A stretch of DNA of 64,000 nucleotides. Origin: Aequorivita sp. UBA3180 (GTDB lineage Bacteria; Bacteroidota; Bacteroidia; Flavobacteriales; Flavobacteriaceae). Shown in pieces: positions 44,311 to 54,056 of the stretch (position 1 is its first letter; each line of letters begins with the position of its first letter). The DNA is taken from NCBI GenBank assembly GCA_002364215.1, contig DEXQ01000001.1, positions 1-64,000 on the forward strand, in the 5' to 3' direction. The notes beneath the pieces are model-generated. The model ran no database searches. It was not told where the DNA came from and was given only the letters and a program-made list of their open reading frames with translations. The position numbers and the translations under genes are program-made.

Positions 44311-44589
44311 GTTTCTTCTTAAAATATCTTTTAAAATTTCAGGATTGGCAATCACTTTCCTCAAAAAAGCACGACTTTTCATTTTTTTGATAAACTTTTC
44401 AAGAAACAAAGCTTCATTCCTATCTGAGCATTCGTAGCTGACTAACACTTTCCAATCATCTGCGTTTTTGGTAAAATTATTTTTAAAATAATGATTGTTG
44501 TGCTGGTGAACCCTAATCGCTAAATCTTGAGTTTCTCCAACATAATGCTTATCGATCGTTCGTGAATAAATAATGTATAGAAAATGCAT
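44302..44589 (-). CDS. Small GIY-YIG nuclease-domain protein
   Basis: A 95-residue single-domain protein: FLYIIYSRTIDKHYVGETQD holds the GIY-YIG-type core (LYIIYS ... HYVGET), followed by RVHQHN and a Glu-containing EALFLEKFIKKMKSR helix. Such stand-alone domains are numerous in Bacteroidota and resemble UvrC/Slx1-type nuclease cores. The Met at 44589 is preferred because the family begins MxFLYI. The gene is framed by tRNA-Phe and a partial tRNA copy. Confidence 0.88.
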   Translation of the reverse strand: MHFLYIIYSRTIDKHYVGETQDLAIRVHQHNNHYFKNNFTKNADDWKVLVSYECSDRNEALFLEKFIKKMKSRAFLRKVIANPEILKDILRRNCP

Positions 44590-44604
44590 AATCCATATAA
44601 AACA

Positions 44605-44633
44605 AAAATCCCCAAGCAAACTGCTTAGGGATT
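44605..44633 (-). terminator. Terminator of tRNA-Phe
   Basis: On the minus strand AATCCCTAAGCAG, a short loop and CTTGGGGATT, then TTTT. It follows the tRNA end by a few bases. Confidence 0.8.
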
Positions 44634-44638
44634 GTATG

Positions 44639-44711
<73 letters not shown>

Positions 44712-44724
44712 ATTATTGAGACGG

Positions 44725-44755
44725 CAAATATAAAGCTATTTTCGTTTTTGCAAAA
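44725..44755 (-). promoter_or_regulatory. Promoter of tRNA-Phe
   Basis: On the minus strand TTTTGC and TATATTTG are separated by 17 bp, close to the ideal Bacteroidota promoter, just upstream of the tRNA. Confidence 0.8.
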
Positions 44756-44856
44756 CAATAATTAAAAAAATAAACAGATAATCTTTGCTCAATTTAATAG
44801 AGCCTTAACAATTACTTCGTTAACGTAGTTGTATTTTTATTGCCTTATTTAAAAAA

Positions 44857-45585
44857 ATGAACCTCGTAATTGATGTTGGGAACACACTTGTAAAGCTTGC
44901 CGTGTTTGATTCTGGAATTTTAAAACATAAAAAAACTTGTGTAAAAACAGACTTTTTGGCTACGCTGGGAGAGTTTTTTGAAAATTTCCCTTCTATAGAT
45001 AATAGCATTGTTTCCTCGGTTGCCCACTTTTCTGAACAGCAAATTTCAAAACTGGAAAAGCTTTGTAATGTTTTACTGTTGGACCACACGACCACAGTTC
45101 CATTCATTAATAAATATGGGACCCCAAAAACCTTGGGTATCGATCGCATCGCATTAGCGAGTGCAGCAGTACATTTATATATAAATAAAAATGTATTGGT
45201 AATCGATGCAGGAACGTGTATAACCTATGATTTTATAAACTCAGAAAATGAATATTTAGGTGGTGCAATTTCACCCGGTATATCGTTGCGATATAAATCT
45301 TTACATACATTTACGGATAAACTACCGTTATTGGAAGCAAATAATTCAAAATTATTAATCGGAAACAGCACCGCAACATCTATACACGCTGGAGTTGTGA
45401 ACGGGGTTTTGTACGAAATAGATGGCTTTATTGAAGCTTATAAAAATAATTACGAGAATTTAACAGTTATTTTAACAGGAGGAGACGCACATTTTTTGCG
45501 AGATACCATAAAAAATGACATCTTTGCCAACTCAAATTTTTTATTGGAGGGCTTGAACCATATTTTAGAATATAACAAACATTGA
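44857..45585 (+). CDS. coaX: Type III pantothenate kinase
   Basis: A 242-residue ASKHA-fold kinase catalysing the first step of CoA synthesis. Motifs: LVIDVGNTLVKLAVF (phosphate loop), GTPKTLGIDRIALASAA, VIDAGTCITYDFI and GGAISPGISLRYKSLH. Its stop overlaps the next start (TGATG), which couples it to an outer-membrane protein gene, an order common in Bacteroidota. Confidence 0.96.
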   Translation: MNLVIDVGNTLVKLAVFDSGILKHKKTCVKTDFLATLGEFFENFPSIDNSIVSSVAHFSEQQISKLEKLCNVLLLDHTTTVPFINKYGTPKTLGIDRIALASAAVHLYINKNVLVIDAGTCITYDFINSENEYLGGAISPGISLRYKSLHTFTDKLPLLEANNSKLLIGNSTATSIHAGVVNGVLYEIDGFIEAYKNNYENLTVILTGGDAHFLRDTIKNDIFANSNFLLEGLNHILEYNKH

Positions 45586-46823
45586 TGTTTAGACAAATAA
45601 TAGTCGGTTTATTTATACTTATTGCAGGTGTAACAGTGGCCCAGGAAGGAACCACATCTCCATATTCCTATTATGGTATTGGTACCTTAAAATTCCGTGG
45701 AACGGTTGAAAACAGGACTATGGGAGGACTGGGGGTTTTCTCGGACAGCATCCACCTTAATCTTCAAAATCCAGCCTCATATTCAAGTTTGCGATTGGTT
45801 AACTTTTCTGTAGGTGGAAGCCATAAAGCTTCGACACAAAAAAATGAAACAGACAGCCAAAATGTTTCCACAACCACTCTAGATTATATCGCTATGGGCA
45901 TTCCTATGGGAAAATTTGGAATGGGTTTTGGAGTTATTCCTTATACTTCAGTGGGCTATGATTTCTATTCCGAATTACCTGATGGCCTTACACAATATGA
46001 AGGCAGCGGCGGCTTAAACAGAGCTTATCTTTCACTCGGCTATCAAGTGACACCCCAATTGAGCTTAGGTATAGATGCAAATTACAACTTTGGGAAAATA
46101 GAAAATACGGCCATCACCCAAAAGGATAGTCTTCAATATGGCACTCGTACCTATAACAGATCGGACATTCTGGGATTTAGCTTCAATTTTGGGGCAATGT
46201 ATAAGAGAATGGTTACCGAAAAACTGGAATTTACAGGTTCTGTAACATTTACACCGGGAACCAGTTTTACTTCAGAAAATTACAGAAGAATTGGCACGGT
46301 ATCTATTGTTCCTGCTGGTATTTTTACGGTTGATGAAAGAGAAATCACCGTTTCAGATACAGATTTTACCTTTCCTTCCCAATTTACAATCGGAGCTGCC
46401 ATTGGTGAGCCAAAACATTGGTCATTAGGAGCGGAATATACTAATCAAAAAACAAGTAACTTTACAAATAGGTCGTTCACCATTGACAACATAACCTATG
46501 AAAATGCTTCTAAATTCCGATTAGGAGGATATTATATTCCAAATTATAATTCTTTCGGAAATTACTTTAAAAGAGTCGTTTACCGCGCAGGAGCTAGATA
46601 TGAACAAACAGGCTTAAACGTGAATGGACAAGACATAAACGAGTTTGGCATATCTTTTGGACTAGGTTTGCCCGTAGGCCGATTATTCTCAAACGCAAAT
46701 GTAGGTTTTGAAATCGGAAGACGCGGAACCACCGACTTTGGTTTGATACAGGAAAACTTTTTTAATACATTCTTGAGTTTCTCACTAAATGACCGTTGGT
46801 TCGAAAAAAGATTATATGATTAA
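45585..46823 (+). CDS. Outer-membrane beta-barrel protein
   Basis: A 412-residue exported protein (signal peptide about 1-19, ending TVAQ). Amphipathic strands with Gly/Tyr-rich turns (SPYSYYGIGTLKFRG, MGMGFGVIPYTS-like MGFGVIPYTSVGYDF) suggest an OmpP1/FadL-like barrel; the ending FLSFSLNDRWFEKRLYD contains a possible closing strand. ATG 45585 overlaps the coaX stop. Function unknown; perhaps hydrophobic-solute transport or envelope assembly. Confidence 0.8.
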   Translation: MFRQIIVGLFILIAGVTVAQEGTTSPYSYYGIGTLKFRGTVENRTMGGLGVFSDSIHLNLQNPASYSSLRLVNFSVGGSHKASTQKNETDSQNVSTTTLDYIAMGIPMGKFGMGFGVIPYTSVGYDFYSELPDGLTQYEGSGGLNRAYLSLGYQVTPQLSLGIDANYNFGKIENTAITQKDSLQYGTRTYNRSDILGFSFNFGAMYKRMVTEKLEFTGSVTFTPGTSFTSENYRRIGTVSIVPAGIFTVDEREITVSDTDFTFPSQFTIGAAIGEPKHWSLGAEYTNQKTSNFTNRSFTIDNITYENASKFRLGGYYIPNYNSFGNYFKRVVYRAGARYEQTGLNVNGQDINEFGISFGLGLPVGRLFSNANVGFEIGRRGTTDFGLIQENFFNTFLSFSLNDRWFEKRLYD

Positions 46824-46842
46824 TACCAATAATTCTAATACC

Positions 46843-48207
46843 ATGAAAACAAAATTTATTTTACTATTTACCATCCTTCTGCTTTCCTTCTCTGGAAGTT
46901 CTTTTGCTCAAGCTCCCGATGATTGTGCAATATCCCTTTCTTATTTTACAGAACCGGCTAAAATAAAAAATTATGAAGCCGCTCTTCCACATTATGAAAA
47001 ACTAATTAAGGAATGCCCAGGATACCATATTGCCATCTATCAGTATGGAGTAAAAATGTTTGAATATTTTGTTGAAGAAAAAGGCGACAAAAGCAAAGTG
47101 AACGATCTTATCCAAGCTTGGGAACTGAGGTTGCAAAACTTCCCTGATCAAACCAAAGAAGGTGATGTACTTTCAACAATTGCTCAAATTAAGTATGACA
47201 ATAACATAGGTTCAAAAGCTGAGCAGTTTAAGGCATTTGACGAAGCATTTAAAAAAGACCCAGAAAATTTCACAAGTGGAAAAAGCCTATACGCTTATTT
47301 CTCATTGGCTGTAGATTTACATAACGAGGGTCAAAAAGATCTTCAGGATATTTTTAATCTTTACGATGTTGTAATCGATAAAATTGATACTGAAAAGAAC
47401 AGTCTTGCGTCTAAGCTTACTCCTTTAATGGATAAAGAAGAAGCTGGAACGGCACTTACCGATAAAGAGCAGCGCGCAAAAGATGTTTATGAAAACAATC
47501 TTGGAGTATATGCAACCGTTGAAGGAAGTGTAAATGGAAAGTTAGGCCAATTGGCAGACTGCCCTAATCTAATTCCTTTGTACAATAAAGATTTTGAAAA
47601 TAAGAAAACCGATGTAAACTGGCTTAAAAATGCAGCTGGCCGTTTAAGTGCAAAAGATTGTGATGATCCGTTGTTCTTTAAATTGGTTCAGGAATTGCAC
47701 AAGCTGGAGCCTTCAGCAGAATCTGCCTATTATCTTGGGAAACTTGCAGAAAAAGACGGCAAAGCTAGCACTGCATTGGATTATTTTAATCAAGCAGCAG
47801 ACTTGCAGACAGATAAAGGAAAAAAAGCTTCAATTTATTATAGTATAGCAGAAAACTACCGCAAAAAAGGAAGCTATGGAACTGCAAGAAACTATTATAA
47901 CAAAATGCTAGAAGTAAAACCATCTGCTGGTATGGCATATTATAAAATTGGCTCTATGTATGCTGATAGCGCCAACAACTGCGGCACTACTGTATTTGAA
48001 AAAAGAGCAATGTACTGGTTAGCGGCAGATATGATGGATAAAGCAGCCCGTGTAGACGGAACGATTGCTGGTAATGCAAAAGCAGCTGCAAGTTCTTATA
48101 GAGCTCGTGCCCCTCAGGCAAGTGATATTTTTTCTGAAGGTATGGCTGGAAAAACCGTTAAATTTAACTGTTGGGTTGGAGGAAGCGTAAGAGTTCCTAA
48201 CTTATAA
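46843..48207 (+). CDS. Exported TPR protein
   Basis: A 454-residue protein with a signal peptide (about 1-22, ending SSFAQA). TPR-like helices appear at about 35-60 and most clearly at about 305-375 (AYYLGKLAEKDGKASTALDY, YYSIAENYRKKGSYGTARNY). It lies between an outer-membrane protein gene and lptC, so a scaffold role in the envelope is plausible. ATG 46843 is used because an earlier ATG (46789) lies inside the previous gene and precedes a normal signal peptide. Confidence 0.82.
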   Translation: MKTKFILLFTILLLSFSGSSFAQAPDDCAISLSYFTEPAKIKNYEAALPHYEKLIKECPGYHIAIYQYGVKMFEYFVEEKGDKSKVNDLIQAWELRLQNFPDQTKEGDVLSTIAQIKYDNNIGSKAEQFKAFDEAFKKDPENFTSGKSLYAYFSLAVDLHNEGQKDLQDIFNLYDVVIDKIDTEKNSLASKLTPLMDKEEAGTALTDKEQRAKDVYENNLGVYATVEGSVNGKLGQLADCPNLIPLYNKDFENKKTDVNWLKNAAGRLSAKDCDDPLFFKLVQELHKLEPSAESAYYLGKLAEKDGKASTALDYFNQAADLQTDKGKKASIYYSIAENYRKKGSYGTARNYYNKMLEVKPSAGMAYYKIGSMYADSANNCGTTVFEKRAMYWLAADMMDKAARVDGTIAGNAKAAASSYRARAPQASDIFSEGMAGKTVKFNCWVGGSVRVPNL

Positions 48208-48209
48208 GA

Positions 48210-48788
48210 ATGTACACCACTATAAATATGTTTAAAAGCGTGATGGTCCTGGTATTGGCCATCACGCTTTTTGCATGTGAAAGTAATTACCAAAATGTAA
48301 AAAAAATGGGGCTTTCTGATGGGGCTCCCATTGCCGAAGGTAAAGACATCAATTTTAAATACACAGACTCAGGGAAATTGGTGACCAACCTGTTGGCCAA
48401 AAAATTACTGGATTACTCAAACCTTGAATTTCCATATAAAGAATTTCCAAACGGAATTGAAGTGCGATTTTGGGATGAAAACGGCAAAAAAAACACTGTA
48501 ACCGCAGACTACGCCATACAGTTTGACGGAACCGGATTGGTTGACCTGCGAAGCAATGTAGTGGTTATTACCGCAGACAGTGTAGTTTTAAAAGCCAACC
48601 AGCTTTATTGGGACCAAAAAAATAAATGGGTCTTCACAGACCAGCCCTATCAAATAAAATTTAAGGACGGCTCCTATAATGATGGTGCCGTTGGGTTTGA
48701 CAGCAGTGAAGATTTCACTACCTTTCTATCCAGAAAAAACCAAGGAGTACAATTAGTGGACAAAACCAAAACCGAAGATGTTAAATAA
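48210..48788 (+). CDS. lptC: LPS export protein LptC
   Basis: A 192-residue lipoprotein-like periplasmic protein (TLFACESN as lipobox) with the LptC/OstA-like beta-jellyroll: LVTNLLAKKLLDYSNLEFPY, GIEVRFWDENGK, NTVTADYAIQFDGTGLVDLR and ADSVVLKANQLYWD. LptC passes LPS from LptBFG to LptA. ATG 48210 or 48228 could be used; the second gives a shorter, more typical signal. It overlaps the next small gene. Confidence 0.88.
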   Translation: MYTTINMFKSVMVLVLAITLFACESNYQNVKKMGLSDGAPIAEGKDINFKYTDSGKLVTNLLAKKLLDYSNLEFPYKEFPNGIEVRFWDENGKKNTVTADYAIQFDGTGLVDLRSNVVVITADSVVLKANQLYWDQKNKWVFTDQPYQIKFKDGSYNDGAVGFDSSEDFTTFLSRKNQGVQLVDKTKTEDVK

Positions 48789-48972
48789 AGTTTACCGTTT
48801 TTTTGAATATGCCTATCTTATTATCGCAGCATTTTTTACCTATGAAGCTATAAATAATTGGGAAAGCCAGCCCTACCGCGCCTACCTTTTTTTATTCTTT
48901 GTAGTTCTTGCAATATTCATGTTTTTTTTCAAAAGAAATTTTCGGAAAAAAATGGAGGAAAGAAACAAATAG
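48778..48972 (+). CDS. Small two-helix membrane protein
   Basis: A 64-residue protein with two hydrophobic helices (about 9-25 and 36-52) and a basic C-terminus (KRNFRKKMEERNK). It overlaps the end of lptC by 11 bp. Small membrane proteins at this place between lptC and the CNNM/CBS gene recur in Flavobacteriaceae as far as I recall. Function unknown. Confidence 0.75.
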   Translation: MLNKVYRFFEYAYLIIAAFFTYEAINNWESQPYRAYLFLFFVVLAIFMFFFKRNFRKKMEERNK

Positions 48973-49027
48973 CTTTCAGGATTCCAACCACACTTGGACG
49001 GTAACAATTGAACATTTAAAATTTTAA

Positions 49028-50281
49028 ATGGATTACAGCATCCTAATTATAATAACAATGCTACTTCTATCCGCTTTCTTTTCGGGTATGGAGATTGCCT
49101 ATGTTTCTTCAAATAAAATTCATATTGAAATTGAAAAGAAACAAAACACATTTCTGGCAGGTGTTCTTAAAAAAATAACCAAACGCCCCTCAAAATTTAT
49201 AGCAACTATGCTTGTGGGCAACAACATTGCCCTAGTTATTTACGGTTTTTTTATGGGTGATCTTTTAATGGAGTACATTCCTATTGCAGGGTTCACGGGA
49301 TTGCTTATTCAGACCATCATTTCCACAATTATCATTTTGCTTACCGCAGAATTTTTGCCAAAGGTTTTCTTTCAAATTTACGCAAACAGCTTAGTTAAAA
49401 TTTTTGCAGTACCCGCATATTTCTTTTACTTCCTTTTTTCACTTATTTCAGAATTCATTATTTGGATTTCAGATTTGGTACTGAAATTAATTTTTAAATC
49501 TGAAGGAGACACTGTGCAGTTGACCTTCAGTAAACTGGAACTTGGAAATTATATTTCGGAACAGATGGAGATTGCCGAAACCAAAGAAGAAATGGATTCG
49601 GAAATACAGATATTTCAAAACGCGCTTGACTTTTCCGAAGTTAAATCGCGCGAGGCCATGATCCCGAGAACGGAAGTGGTAGCCGTAGATATCAACACTA
49701 CGCCTAAAGAACTCGCTAAAATTTTCACAGAAACAGGACTTTCAAAAATATTGGTCTACAAAGAAAATATTGATGATATTTTGGGCTATGTGCATTCGTT
49801 TGAGCTTTTCAAAAAACCAGCCAGTATAAAAAAGGTATTGATGCCAGTAGTTTTTGTTCCCGAAACAATGCTGGTTAAAGACGTATTGGGCATCCTTAGC
49901 AAAAAGAGAAAAAGCATTGCGGTAGTAATTGACGAATATGGCGGAACCAGCGGTATTATTACCGTAGAAGATATTATTGAAGAACTTTTTGGCGATATTG
50001 AAGACGAACACGACAGCATTGCTCTTATTGAAGAAGAATTGGGCGATGGCCATTACAAATTCTCGGCACGTTTGGAAGTAGATTACCTAAATGAAACCTA
50101 TAAGCTCAATTTGGAAGAGAGCGAAAATTACGAAACCTTGGGGGGCCTTATAGTAAACTTCACCGAAGAAATCCCCGATCAAGGCGAAACTGTTGAAATT
50201 GAAGATTATATATTCACTATTCTTGAAGTTTCGAGTACCAAAATTGAGCTGGTGGAAGTAAAAAACCTTTCCGAGGATTAG
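49028..50281 (+). CDS. CNNM/CBS-domain protein (hemolysin/CorC family)
   Basis: A 417-residue inner-membrane protein. An N-terminal CNNM domain with about four helices (about 1-180; LLLSAFFSGMEIAYVSSNK) precedes two CBS domains (about 205-330; MIPRTEVVAVDINTTPKEL, VVIDEYGGTSGIITVEDIIE) and a C-terminal CorC_HlyC domain (about 340-415). Family members take part in Mg or Co efflux. The name 'hemolysin' is historical. Confidence 0.92.
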   Translation: MDYSILIIITMLLLSAFFSGMEIAYVSSNKIHIEIEKKQNTFLAGVLKKITKRPSKFIATMLVGNNIALVIYGFFMGDLLMEYIPIAGFTGLLIQTIISTIIILLTAEFLPKVFFQIYANSLVKIFAVPAYFFYFLFSLISEFIIWISDLVLKLIFKSEGDTVQLTFSKLELGNYISEQMEIAETKEEMDSEIQIFQNALDFSEVKSREAMIPRTEVVAVDINTTPKELAKIFTETGLSKILVYKENIDDILGYVHSFELFKKPASIKKVLMPVVFVPETMLVKDVLGILSKKRKSIAVVIDEYGGTSGIITVEDIIEELFGDIEDEHDSIALIEEELGDGHYKFSARLEVDYLNETYKLNLEESENYETLGGLIVNFTEEIPDQGETVEIEDYIFTILEVSSTKIELVEVKNLSED

Positions 50282-50473
50282 ATTTTCAATTATTCCACAC
50301 TTTTTTCAATTTACTTTTTTATTAATGGTAGGAAAATGGTATTTTCGCCCACTAAATAATTAAAAAAACAATTCTTTAAGAACCTTGTTATTTATTAGGA
50401 ACTAGAAGAAAATCACAACCAAACCCTTCCTACGCAAATGCGAAAGTGAAGCAATATAAATTACGAACATCAA

Positions 50474-52585
50474 ATGGCAATCTTAAACAGTATTAGAAAA
50501 AGAGGGATATTTCTTATCCTTATTATTGCATTGGCGCTTTTCGCCTTTATTTTAAGTGATGTATTAACCAAAGGTGGCGGCACAAAGGTTCAGGATACAA
50601 TTGCCACCATAAATGGCACTGACATTTCCAGGCAAAGTTTTATGGAAGAGGTAGATGCCACCCAGCGCAACATGGGCCCAAACTCAAACACCTCACAGGC
50701 TGTGAATATGGTTTGGGACAGAGAACTTCGCCGTGTTATTTTGGAAGAACAGTATGAAAAAGCAGGTCTTTCTGTTGAAAAGGCACAATTAGACGATGCT
50801 CTTAAAACTTCTTTGGCAAACAATCCCACTTTTCTTAACGAAGCTGGACAGGTTGATGATGGTAAAATTCAGGAATACATTGCAAGCATCAAAGCTTCAT
50901 CACCAGCAATGTACCAGCAGTGGTTAGATTTTGAACAAAACACGGCAGAAGGTGTACTTCAGCGTACTTATTTCAATATGATAAAAGGAGGCTTGCGTAC
51001 CACAGTTGCTGAAGGTGAGCAAGAATACCATTTTCAGAATGACAATTTGAATTTCAGTTATGTAATGATCCCATACAGCAAAATTGCCGATGAGGATGTA
51101 AATGTTTCAGACGATGAAATAAAAAAATACGTTGCCGCGCACCCAAGCGATTATGAAGTTGATGCACAGGCAGACATTCAGTATGTTTTCTTTTCTGAAG
51201 AACCATCGGAAGCTGATATTGCAGAAGCTAAAACTGAAACAGCTGCCTTGTTGAATAACAATGTAGAATTCAACCAAGACACAAAAATCAACGATACAAT
51301 TCCTGGTTTTAGAAATACAAAAGATTACGAAGAATATGTAAATGCAAATTCTGATGTACCTTATTACGACAGTTGGATGTTTAAAAGTCAATTACCGGCT
51401 ACTGTTGCAGACACTCTCATCAACCTGAATGATGGCGACATTTATGGCCCTTATAAAGTAGACAACTCTTTCTATCTTTCTAAAGTTTTAGAAACCAAGA
51501 AAATGCCTGATTCTGCAGAGTCAAAACATATTTTGATTCGCTACGTGGGCACAATGCGTGCACCTGAAACTATTACTAGAACAAAAGAAGAAGCGCAAAA
51601 ATTGGCCGATAGTCTTTTGAGTGTTGTGAAAAAAGACAAATCCAAGTTTGCAGAGCTTGCAGCGGAATTTTCAGATGACAGCTCTAGCCAAAACGGGGGA
51701 GATCTTGGAAGCTCTACACCAGGTAGAATGGTACCACCCTTCGATAAATTTATTTTTAATAATTCAACCGGAACTATTGGTTTGGTAGAAACTGATTTTG
51801 GTTTTCACATTGTAGAAGTAGGAAAACAGTCTGAACCTAAAAAAGCTGTTAAGCTTGCAACTGTTGTAAAGAACATTGAGCCTTCCAAAAAAACAACTGA
51901 CGATGTGTTTTTTAAAGCATCAAAGTTTGAGGTGGCTTTAAAAGATGGCGATTTTACAGAATTGGCACAAGCACAGAGTCTTGAAGTGAAGCCAGTAAAC
52001 AATCTTGGAAAAATGGATTCTAACATTCCTGGTATTGGCGCCAATCGTCCTATTGTCAACTGGGCATTTGATGAAGACACTAAAGTTGGAGACATAAAAC
52101 GTTTCAGTGTTCCTGAAGGATATATAATTGCTCAACTTACCCGTAAAAATGAAAAAGGCTTAATGAGCGTTGCTCAAGCTACTGCCACTGTAAAGCCTAT
52201 ACTTATAAACGAGAAAAAAGCTCAAAAAATACGAGAGTCCATCACTGGAAACACAATTGAAGATATTGCCAAAAACCAAGGCGTGAGTGTTCAGAATGGT
52301 ACGGGCGTTACAATGGCTAATCCTATGGTTGGCGCCAATAATGAACCAAAAGTTGTGGGCACGGCTTTTGGCACAAAACCAGGGGAGTCTACAGGTTTGA
52401 TTGATGGTAAAAATGGAGTTTATAAAATAAGAACCACTGCATTTAACCCAGCGCCCAAGTTGGAATCATATGTAAACTATGCAAATCAATTGAGTTCTAA
52501 GGCTGCTCCAGCATCTCAAGGCGCAGTTTATAATGCACTTAAGAAGAAAGCCGATATTGAAGACAATCGTGCTACTTTTTATTAA
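50474..52585 (+). CDS. Peptidylprolyl isomerase PpiD-like (SurA_N + parvulin)
   Basis: A 703-residue membrane-anchored chaperone. One transmembrane helix at about 12-32 (GIFLILIIALALFAFILSDV) is followed by a SurA_N-like helical domain (about 40-230), a parvulin-type PPIase domain around 345-455 (SKHILIRYVG ... FAELAAEFSDDSSSQNGGDLG ... GFHIVEVG) and a C-terminal helical domain. It assists folding of outer-membrane proteins. A terminator follows. The 190-bp gap upstream shows no clear promoter. Confidence 0.92.
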   Translation: MAILNSIRKRGIFLILIIALALFAFILSDVLTKGGGTKVQDTIATINGTDISRQSFMEEVDATQRNMGPNSNTSQAVNMVWDRELRRVILEEQYEKAGLSVEKAQLDDALKTSLANNPTFLNEAGQVDDGKIQEYIASIKASSPAMYQQWLDFEQNTAEGVLQRTYFNMIKGGLRTTVAEGEQEYHFQNDNLNFSYVMIPYSKIADEDVNVSDDEIKKYVAAHPSDYEVDAQADIQYVFFSEEPSEADIAEAKTETAALLNNNVEFNQDTKINDTIPGFRNTKDYEEYVNANSDVPYYDSWMFKSQLPATVADTLINLNDGDIYGPYKVDNSFYLSKVLETKKMPDSAESKHILIRYVGTMRAPETITRTKEEAQKLADSLLSVVKKDKSKFAELAAEFSDDSSSQNGGDLGSSTPGRMVPPFDKFIFNNSTGTIGLVETDFGFHIVEVGKQSEPKKAVKLATVVKNIEPSKKTTDDVFFKASKFEVALKDGDFTELAQAQSLEVKPVNNLGKMDSNIPGIGANRPIVNWAFDEDTKVGDIKRFSVPEGYIIAQLTRKNEKGLMSVAQATATVKPILINEKKAQKIRESITGNTIEDIAKNQGVSVQNGTGVTMANPMVGANNEPKVVGTAFGTKPGESTGLIDGKNGVYKIRTTAFNPAPKLESYVNYANQLSSKAAPASQGAVYNALKKKADIEDNRATFY

Positions 52586-52606
52586 TAGAACGCACAAATA
52601 GTTAAC

Positions 52607-52640
52607 AAGCCCTGTTGCACACTTTGTAACAGGGCTTTTT
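52607..52640 (+). terminator. Terminator after ppiD-like gene
   Basis: AAGCCCTGTT and AACAGGGCTT form a perfect 10-bp stem with an 11-nt loop, followed by TTTCT. Confidence 0.9.
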
Positions 52641-52719
52641 CTGTAAAACAGATTCATCAATCCTTTAGAAAAACCGAAAATAACCTTTATTTTTAAGGGA
52701 TTTTTACGAAACACACAAA

Positions 52720-53625
52720 ATGGACAATTCAGAAATTATAAAAGCACTCGAGGAAAAGTATAAAAATCTGGGCGAAAATCCCGAAACCTACCTCAAGGGG
52801 CTTTTACAGGCAAAACCCATAACCTATTGGGATTATATTCAAGTGGACACCTTGCTTTCACTCCAAAAAACAAGAACTGATTTTAAGGATGAAGAAATAT
52901 TCGTGATGTACCATCAGGTAACGGAACTTACCTTAAAAATGATGATCCACGAAATAAAACAACTTTCCGAGGGTGAAAATCTTTCAGAGGAAATCTGGCT
53001 AATAAAACTGGATAGACTAAAAAGATACACCCGAATGCTCATCACTTCTTTTGATATTATGAAAGACGGAATGAGCTATGATGATTACAATACCTTCCGC
53101 TCCACCCTGACCCCTGCAAGCGGTTTTCAGAGCGCACAGTTCAGAATATTGGAACTTTACAGTACCCGGCTTGAAAATTTAATCAATTCCGAAGGAAGAG
53201 AAAGATTGCCGCAAAACCCCACACTTGATGATTACTTTAAACATATTTATTGGAAAGACGCCGGATTAAACAGAAAAACTGGTAAAATGACGCTTACACT
53301 AAGTCTTTTCATTGAAAAATATGAAGCAGATTTCAAAGCGCTGGCTGAAAATGTAAAAGGAAAAACCCTGGAAGAACGAGTGGGCCAAATGGAAAACCCT
53401 TCCGAAGAACTAAAAGAAAAACTACAACAATTTGACCATTTTTACAACGTGGCTTGGCCGATGGTACATTTAGATACCGCACAGCATTATTTAAATAGCA
53501 AAGGGGAAAGTAAAACCGCTACGGGCGGTTCGGAATGGAAAAAATACCTCCACCCAAAATACCAGCAACGTAAATTTTTCCCTACTCTTTGGACCGATGA
53601 AGAAATTGCCAATTGGGGCGAATAA
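52720..53625 (+). CDS. Tryptophan 2,3-dioxygenase family protein
   Basis: A 301-residue helical heme protein that opens the indole ring of tryptophan. Motifs: TYWDYIQVDTLLSLQ near the start, MYHQVTELTLKMMIHEIKQL, TPASGFQSAQFRILEL, and HLDTAQHYLNSKGE with ATGGSEWKKYLHPKYQ (heme His and conserved TGGS). This is the shorter TDO-like subgroup of Bacteroidota. It lies about 12 kb from the trp operon but is a separate unit after a terminator. Confidence 0.9.
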   Translation: MDNSEIIKALEEKYKNLGENPETYLKGLLQAKPITYWDYIQVDTLLSLQKTRTDFKDEEIFVMYHQVTELTLKMMIHEIKQLSEGENLSEEIWLIKLDRLKRYTRMLITSFDIMKDGMSYDDYNTFRSTLTPASGFQSAQFRILELYSTRLENLINSEGRERLPQNPTLDDYFKHIYWKDAGLNRKTGKMTLTLSLFIEKYEADFKALAENVKGKTLEERVGQMENPSEELKEKLQQFDHFYNVAWPMVHLDTAQHYLNSKGESKTATGGSEWKKYLHPKYQQRKFFPTLWTDEEIANWGE

Positions 53626-53646
53626 CCATTTGGAATATGTGAAATT

Positions 53647-53994
53647 ATGGACATACAAACAAAGCGTATATACGAAAAACCAGCCAACCGTGATGGTACT
53701 AGGATTTTGGTTGATCGCGTTTGGCCACGGGGCGTAAGCAAGGAAGACGCAAAACTGGACGAATGGATGAAGGAAATTGCCCCTTCTACAGAACTTCGAA
53801 AATGGTTTGACCACAAAGAAGAACGTTTTGATGATTTCTCAAAAAAATATAAAAAAGAACTGGAAGACCATTCAGGACTGGTGCAACAACTGTTGGACAA
53901 AGCAAAAGAAAAACGTTTAACACTTCTCTACGGAGCGAAAGATGAAAAACATAACCAAGCCATAGTCCTAAAAAACTATCTGGAAAACCAGTAA
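53647..53994 (+). CDS. DUF488-family protein
   Basis: A 115-residue protein with the DUF488 pattern: GTRILVDRVWPRGVSKEDAK, WMKEIAPSTELRKWFDH and LTLLYGAKDEKHNQAIVL. Function unknown; the fold resembles rhodanese-like or nucleotide-modifying proteins. It begins 21 bp after the TDO gene, so may be co-transcribed. Confidence 0.9.
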   Translation: MDIQTKRIYEKPANRDGTRILVDRVWPRGVSKEDAKLDEWMKEIAPSTELRKWFDHKEERFDDFSKKYKKELEDHSGLVQQLLDKAKEKRLTLLYGAKDEKHNQAIVLKNYLENQ

Positions 53995-54056
53995 ATTCAT
54001 CTTATTTAAACCTTTTGATTATTTTTAAGGTTACTAACCAATTATTGAAAATTAGC

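Noticed and set aside
46789..46842. Upstream ATG for the TPR protein
   Set aside because: Overlaps the outer-membrane protein gene and precedes an otherwise normal signal peptide.
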